Origin: an uncultured Eubacteriales bacterium
Lineage (GTDB): Bacteria; Bacillota; Clostridia; Christensenellales; CAG-138
Direction of reading: 5' to 3'
Length of the DNA stretch: 64,000 nucleotides
Assembly: GCA_900544555.1 (NCBI GenBank)
Contig: UQWD01000008.1
Span: 37,551 to 101,550 of the forward strand
Shown here one piece after another: positions 59,649-64,000 of the stretch (the stretch's first letter is position 1; the number at the start of each line of letters is the position of its first letter). The notes under the pieces were generated by a model. The model had not been told where the DNA came from and searched no databases. It worked only from the letters and a program-made list of their open reading frames with translations. The translations under genes were made by a program, and so were the position numbers.

Positions 59649-60932
59649 ATGCTTACGGGGTTTACTAAGAGTGAAAAGGGTTGGATAATGTACGATTGGG
59701 CCAATTCAGCATATTCTATTCTTGTAGCGTCGCTTCTGCCGATTTACTCGGGTGCCGTCGGCGGCGCCGAGGGGATAGCGCCCGCGGCGCAGGCTTCTCA
59801 ATGGGCATGGGCGGTTTCGCTTTCGGCGCTTATAGTAGGGCTGCTAGCGCCGGTGCTGGGCTCGATGGCGGATTACAGGGGTATGCGAAAAAGGCTTTTC
59901 ACCGGGTTTTTCGTTTTGGGAGTGAGCGCCACTGCTTTACTATCCGTGGTAAACGGCTATTTTTCGCTATTGCTGCTGTTCGGGCTTACCAATATTGGGT
60001 TTGCCGGAGCAAATGTTTTTTACGACGCGTTTTTAGTTGACGTAGCCGCGTTTGAGAGGATGGATAAAGTTTCCGCATGGGGATACGGCATGGGATATAT
60101 CGGCGGCAGCACAATACCGTTTGTGGCGAGCATTGCGTTATACATCCTTTCTGAGGATAACCTTGCGGTGTTAAATATCAGCGGGAACGGCGCTATACGG
60201 TTATCATGCGTATTGACGGCCGTTTGGTGGGCGCTTTTCACCATCCCGTTTTTCAAAAATGTAAGGCAGGTTTCCTTTATAGAACACGAGCGCGGTATCG
60301 TCAGGCAAAGCTTTCGGCGGCTGGCATCAACATTGCGTGATATGAAAAAAGACAAGCGCATGTTCCGTTTTTTCATCGCCTATTTTCTCTATATCAATGG
60401 AGTCGGCGCGATTATCATGATGGCGAGCAAGCTTGCATCCTCAATCGGTTTTAATACGCTGTATATTGTGGGGGGGTTGTTCCTAACCCAAATAGTAGCC
60501 TTCCCCTGCTCTATACTCTATGACAGGCTGGGTGAGCGCTTTACGCACAGGCGTATGATAATCGTTGGTATCATAACCTATATTGTGGTTTGCATTATCG
60601 GCTTTTTTATGACAAAGGAATGGCAGTTTATCATTTTAGCCTGTCTTGTCGGCACGGCGCAGGGAGGCATACAGGCGCTGTCCCGCTCTTACTTTGGCAA
60701 ATTGATACCGGATAAAAGAAGAGCCGGGGAATTTTTCGGCATATATAATATTTTTGGGAAGTTTGAATCCGTGCTTGGGACCATGCTGATGGCCGTAGTG
60801 CTCATGTTCACCGAGGACGTCCATTACGGCGTGCTGCCGGTGCTGGCGTTCTTCATCGCGGGAGGGATACTGATGGCCTCAACGGACAAGGGCGAGATAG
60901 AGGTAACCTACAATGGCGCAAAGGACGCATGA
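59649..60932 (+). CDS. Atg22/UMF1-type MFS transporter
   Basis: A 427-residue MFS permease with 12 helices. The signature KGWIMYDWANSAYSILVASL at the N-terminus and the late GGIQALSRSYFGKLIPDKRR followed by FFGIYNIFGKF identify the UMF1 family, related to yeast vacuolar Atg22. The substrate in bacteria is unknown; amino acid export is a guess from Atg22. The ATG at 59649 has AGGAAGGA upstream; an ATG at 59645 is out of frame. It ends 20 bp inside radC. Confidence 0.88.
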   Translation: MLTGFTKSEKGWIMYDWANSAYSILVASLLPIYSGAVGGAEGIAPAAQASQWAWAVSLSALIVGLLAPVLGSMADYRGMRKRLFTGFFVLGVSATALLSVVNGYFSLLLLFGLTNIGFAGANVFYDAFLVDVAAFERMDKVSAWGYGMGYIGGSTIPFVASIALYILSEDNLAVLNISGNGAIRLSCVLTAVWWALFTIPFFKNVRQVSFIEHERGIVRQSFRRLASTLRDMKKDKRMFRFFIAYFLYINGVGAIIMMASKLASSIGFNTLYIVGGLFLTQIVAFPCSILYDRLGERFTHRRMIIVGIITYIVVCIIGFFMTKEWQFIILACLVGTAQGGIQALSRSYFGKLIPDKRRAGEFFGIYNIFGKFESVLGTMLMAVVLMFTEDVHYGVLPVLAFFIAGGILMASTDKGEIEVTYNGAKDA

Positions 60933-61638
60933 GGGGCATAGGAAGCGTTTAAAGCAGACATATATGGAACATGGGGACAAATGCCTGCACGATCATCAAG
61001 CGCTGGAGCTGCTTTTGACCTATTGTATCCCCCGTTCGGACACCAATCCGCTGGCGCACCGGCTTTTAAACGCGTTCGGATCGCTGGAGGCGATATTTAA
61101 GGCTGAACCCCGCGAACTGATGGGTGAAAAGGGAGTGGGGGAAAATACCGCCATACTGCTTTCGCTTGTGGGCGGGATGTTTAACCGGGTCCGCAGCCAA
61201 AGCCTGGAGGTAGAATGCCTAAATACGCCGAATGCCGCGGCGCAATATTGCGTATCATTATTTTACAAGCACAGGTATGAGGCGATGTATGTGATATCCC
61301 TGGATAAAAAGCTAAGGGCCATCCATGCGGACTGCATATCGTCGGGAACGCTCACTGAAACCATGGCGTATCCCCGGCTTGTTGTTGAGCGGGCGCTCAT
61401 CCATAAAGCGGACAGCGTCATTATTACGCACAACCATCCGTCGGGGGATCCGACGCCGTCCGTTATGGATCTGGAGGCGACGCAAAGGATATTACAGGCG
61501 GTAAAACCGGTGGGGATAATGATGTATGATCATATTATTGTTGGAGACCGCACCGCTTACAGCATGGTTCGTGATTCTACCATTAAACTAAATTCGCCGC
61601 ATGCTCCTGAGGCAAGAGCGGCGGAAGATAAGGAGTAA
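60913..61638 (+). CDS. radC: RadC-family JAB-domain protein
   Basis: A 241-residue protein with an N-terminal helix-hairpin-helix region (about 1-95, ELLLTYCIPRSDTNPLAHRL and MGEKGVGENTA) and a C-terminal JAB1/MPN-like metalloprotease domain. The motif is Glu upstream plus THNHPSGDPTPSVMDLEAT (two His, Ser, Asp). RadC was named as a DNA repair protein but its role is not settled. GAGGT precedes the ATG inside the transporter gene. Confidence 0.92.
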   Translation: MAQRTHEGHRKRLKQTYMEHGDKCLHDHQALELLLTYCIPRSDTNPLAHRLLNAFGSLEAIFKAEPRELMGEKGVGENTAILLSLVGGMFNRVRSQSLEVECLNTPNAAAQYCVSLFYKHRYEAMYVISLDKKLRAIHADCISSGTLTETMAYPRLVVERALIHKADSVIITHNHPSGDPTPSVMDLEATQRILQAVKPVGIMMYDHIIVGDRTAYSMVRDSTIKLNSPHAPEARAAEDKE

Positions 61639-61642
61639 TACG

Positions 61643-63373
61643 ATGGGTTATCGGGAAGCTTACGCTAAATGGCTCGGCGAGGACGGCCTCGACGCTTCGC
61701 TGAGGGAGGAACTGGTTAAAATCAACGGTGATGAAAGAGACGTTGAAGACCGCTTCTATAAAGAATTGGACTTTGGCACGGCAGGATTGCGGGGCATAAT
61801 CGGCGCGGGTACCAACCGAATAAATGTTTATATCGTCCGCAGGGCCACGCAGGGGCTTGCCCTGTATCTGAAGCGGATAGCGGGCGCAGCGGAAAGAGGC
61901 GTGGCGATAGCGTTCGACTCAAGGCGGATGTCCGCCCGGTTTGCCCGTGAAACTGCGCTTGTTCTTGCGGCAAACGGCATTCGGGCTTACCTGTTTGAAA
62001 CGCTTCGCTCCGTACCTCAGCTTTCTTTCACCATACGCCATCTGAACTGTATCGCGGGAGTTGTTATCACCGCCAGTCATAATCCCGCCCAATATAACGG
62101 TTATAAGGTGTATTGGGAACATGGCGGCCAGATGGGGCCGGAACAGGCTGAGGAAGTAACCGGGTATATACGCTCGCTTGATTTATTTGAAGCTAGGCCG
62201 ATGGATGAAAACGAGGCGGTTGAGAAGGGGCTTTTGACGTATATTGGCCGGGCAGTGGACGAGGCTTATTATGAAGCGACCGAAACCCTTCTGCTGCATC
62301 CGGATTTAGTCAAGCGGAAGGGGTCAGATTTAAGCATTGTTTATACCCCGTTATATGGCTCCGGGAACGTTCCGGTTCGAGCCATGCTGGAGCGAATCGG
62401 CATTACCAACGTTAGCGTTGTAAAGGAGCAGGAAACGCCGGATCCGGCGTTTCCGGGCTTGTCCGCGCCGAACCCGGAGGATCCCAAAGCGTTTGAGCTT
62501 GCCGTGGAACTGGCAAACCAAACCGGGGCGGACGTTATATTGGCGACCGATCCGGATTCGGACAGGCTCGGAGTCGCCGTTCGCGGCCGCGAAGGCAATT
62601 TTACAGTGCTGAGCGGGAACCAGATCGGGAGCCTGTTAATCCAGTATATCCTGTCGTCGAAGAAAGCGGACGGCGTGCTTATAAGCGATTCACTCGTTGT
62701 CAAATCCATCGTCAGCACGAGGATGGCTAAAGCGATTTGCGCGCGTTACGGCGTACAGATAAAAGAGGTGTTAACGGGCTTTCGGTTCATATCTGAAATT
62801 ATTGACCAATGCCACAAGATGGGAACGCCCGAATTCCTGTTCGGTTTTGAGGAGAGCTATGGTTTCCTCGCCGGAGGGTTTTCCCGCGATAAGGACGCGA
62901 TTTGCGCCGCGATGCTTGTGGCGGAGGCATGCGTGTTTTATAAGGAGCTGGGGAAAACATTGTTTGACGTGCTGCAAGAGATGTACGCGCTGTATGGTTG
63001 GTATCAGGAAGGCGTCATATCCTATACGCTCGAGGGTAAATCCGGCATGGAGAGAATTGGGCGGATTATGTCCAGGCTCAGGGAGCGCCCGATGGATAGT
63101 ATCGCGGGAATACGGGTATCTGTTATGGAGGATTTTCTGCCGCGAAAGAGGATTCATATCGACGGCGCGATAGAGGAAGAGATACAGCTGCCTGCTTCAA
63201 ATGTACTTCGCTATATGATGAACGGGGATGCGTGGCTGTGCGTGCGCCCATCGGGTACGGAACCCAAGCTTAAGCTGTACGCAGGGGTCCGCGGTGAGGA
63301 TGAACAGGGCGCGGGCGCTCTGCTTCAAAACATGCTGGATTATATGGATAAGGTTTTGTCTCAAATAAATTGA
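61643..63373 (+). CDS. pgcA: Phosphoglucomutase/phosphomannomutase
   Basis: A 576-residue alpha-D-phosphohexomutase of the long Firmicutes PgcA type. FGTAGLRGIIGAGTNRIN at the start, phosphoserine Ser145 in VVITASHNPAQYNGYK, metal loop ATDPDSDRLGVAV, sugar-binding FGFEESYGFLAGGF, and C-terminal phosphate site RPSGTEPKLKLY. It interconverts glucose 6- and 1-phosphate for cell-envelope sugars. AAGGAG precedes the ATG, 4 bp after radC. A strong terminator follows. Confidence 0.95.
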   Translation: MGYREAYAKWLGEDGLDASLREELVKINGDERDVEDRFYKELDFGTAGLRGIIGAGTNRINVYIVRRATQGLALYLKRIAGAAERGVAIAFDSRRMSARFARETALVLAANGIRAYLFETLRSVPQLSFTIRHLNCIAGVVITASHNPAQYNGYKVYWEHGGQMGPEQAEEVTGYIRSLDLFEARPMDENEAVEKGLLTYIGRAVDEAYYEATETLLLHPDLVKRKGSDLSIVYTPLYGSGNVPVRAMLERIGITNVSVVKEQETPDPAFPGLSAPNPEDPKAFELAVELANQTGADVILATDPDSDRLGVAVRGREGNFTVLSGNQIGSLLIQYILSSKKADGVLISDSLVVKSIVSTRMAKAICARYGVQIKEVLTGFRFISEIIDQCHKMGTPEFLFGFEESYGFLAGGFSRDKDAICAAMLVAEACVFYKELGKTLFDVLQEMYALYGWYQEGVISYTLEGKSGMERIGRIMSRLRERPMDSIAGIRVSVMEDFLPRKRIHIDGAIEEEIQLPASNVLRYMMNGDAWLCVRPSGTEPKLKLYAGVRGEDEQGAGALLQNMLDYMDKVLSQIN

Positions 63374-63386
63374 GTAGAATACGCGC

Positions 63387-63420
63387 GCGCCGTTTCGTGT
63401 TTGAGACGGCGCTTTAATTT
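63387..63420 (+). terminator. Terminator of the phosphohexomutase gene
   Basis: GCGCCGTTTC (63387-63396), loop GTGTTT, GAGACGGCGC (63403-63412) with one G-U pair, then TTTAATTT. Confidence 0.85.
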
Positions 63421-63765
63421 CGTACGCAGTATATTACGAAGGGTTTTCGATTTTATTATATCCTCGCAATATGGCTTTTGATTTCGTATTGCAAACATCA
63501 TATTGTTAAAAACATCACATAAGCGATAATAAAGCAGGTTTATCTTTGAAGGTTAACTGGCGCGTATGCATCGAATAATTCGATTTTCATGCTGTTTACC
63601 GTCAACCAAGTGAAAATGCGCTTTGATTTGAAGCAAAACACCGTGAATTTATGGGTAAAATCCTTATCGAAGAATCAAAGCTGCGTATATACCTCCAAAC
63701 ATTAATTAAACCAATGCTTATAATGCGTTTTTTGTAAAAAAAACAGAAAAAGTGTAAAAAAGCGC
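63421..63765. other. AT-rich region before the rRNA operon
   Basis: No gene is supported. A-tracts directly upstream of the rrn -35 (about 63729-63760) look like an UP element. Confidence 0.5.
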
Positions 63766-63794
63766 TTGACAAGAGGAAGAGGGATGGGTATAAT
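63766..63794 (+). promoter_or_regulatory. Consensus rrn promoter
   Basis: TTGACA (63766-63771), 17 bp, TATAAT (63789-63794), with A-tracts upstream. A hairpin GCTGT/ACAGC at 63801-63816 follows, then a CCTTGAGAACTGAA leader motif of the kind seen in Firmicutes rrn leaders. Confidence 0.9.
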
Positions 63795-63938
63795 GAATAA
63801 GCTGTCAAAAAACAGCGGCACCTTGAGAACTGAAGAGTACTGAAAAGAAACGCAAGCGCAAAGGAGCGGAGGCGAGTGAAAAGAAGGCGTAAAGCCGGGA
63901 GATAACGAGCTGAAGCGAAAGAAAGAGTCAAAGGATAT

Positions 63939-64000
<62 letters not shown>

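Overview
The window looks like a chromosomal segment of a spore-forming, Gram-positive anaerobe of the Clostridia. Sporulation genes (yabP, yabQ, a DivIC-type septum protein, a CwlD-type amidase) place it among endospore formers. Clostridial families such as DUF1836, the GGGtGRT/NifU-like pair and a CD1871A-type CXXC protein agree, as do consensus sigma-A promoters and purine-rich Shine-Dalgarno sites. Base composition is roughly balanced, with GC-rich genes and AT-rich gaps. The right edge enters a 16S rRNA gene behind a consensus rrn promoter. I could not fix the genus.

Layout, left to right. 1-9.9 kb: a ZIP metal transporter cut by the edge, a DUF1836 protein divergent from an SGNH hydrolase, a five-gene lower-loop cobalamin operon on the minus strand (cobT, cobU, cobS, a second CobU-like gene, a CobC-like phosphatase), a membrane methyltransferase, and an operon of DUF1836, NfeD-like, flotillin and an unknown protein. 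9.9-12 kb: a rhomboid protease, then a gene-poor stretch with two diverged copies of a roughly 220-230 bp element built around a conserved long stem. 12-19.4 kb: a PatB-type lyase and a compact shikimate operon (GNAT, aroB, aroA, aroC, chorismate mutase, fused aroE-aroK, aroQ) with overlapping genes; DAHP synthase is absent. 19.4-30.4 kb: a citX-citG fusion, a Ppx/GppA phosphatase, divIC-yabQ-yabP, two polytopic membrane glycosyltransferase-like proteins, a YczE-like protein, an M42 peptidase, a cysteine hydrolase and carbamate kinase.

30.4-41.7 kb: a metallo-beta-lactamase lipoprotein, an MFS permease, glutamine synthetase with a structured leader, and behind it a decayed cassette that looks like a lactococcin-972-type bacteriocin with a frameshifted ABC ATPase/permease. 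Then come a P-loop kinase, the GGGtGRT/NifU-like pair and a WYL regulator with a perfect 16-bp palindrome in front. 42-48.4 kb: a redox operon (TlpA-like lipoprotein, 52-residue CXXC protein, NapH-like ferredoxin membrane protein, surface protein with a PPATG tail) and a purine-salvage pair (PNP and an MTA/SAH/adenosine deaminase).

48.7-64 kb: an acyltransferase, a vanG-like cluster (VanW, D-Ala-D-Ser-type ligase, D,D-peptidase) without racemase or regulators here, cell-wall hydrolases (NlpC/P60, CwlD), an esterase, the KtrA/KtrB potassium system, a zinc-dependent phospholipase C-like protein, an Atg22/UMF1-type transporter, RadC and a phosphohexomutase.

Two patterns cut across genes. Four genes (citXG, the PIG-V-like mannosyltransferase, the MBL lipoprotein, the phospholipase C-like gene) have a -10 box ending 6-7 nt before the start codon and no usable Shine-Dalgarno, so they may be read from leaderless transcripts. 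Several open frames lack a start codon but read like protein, which marks accessory DNA that is decaying.
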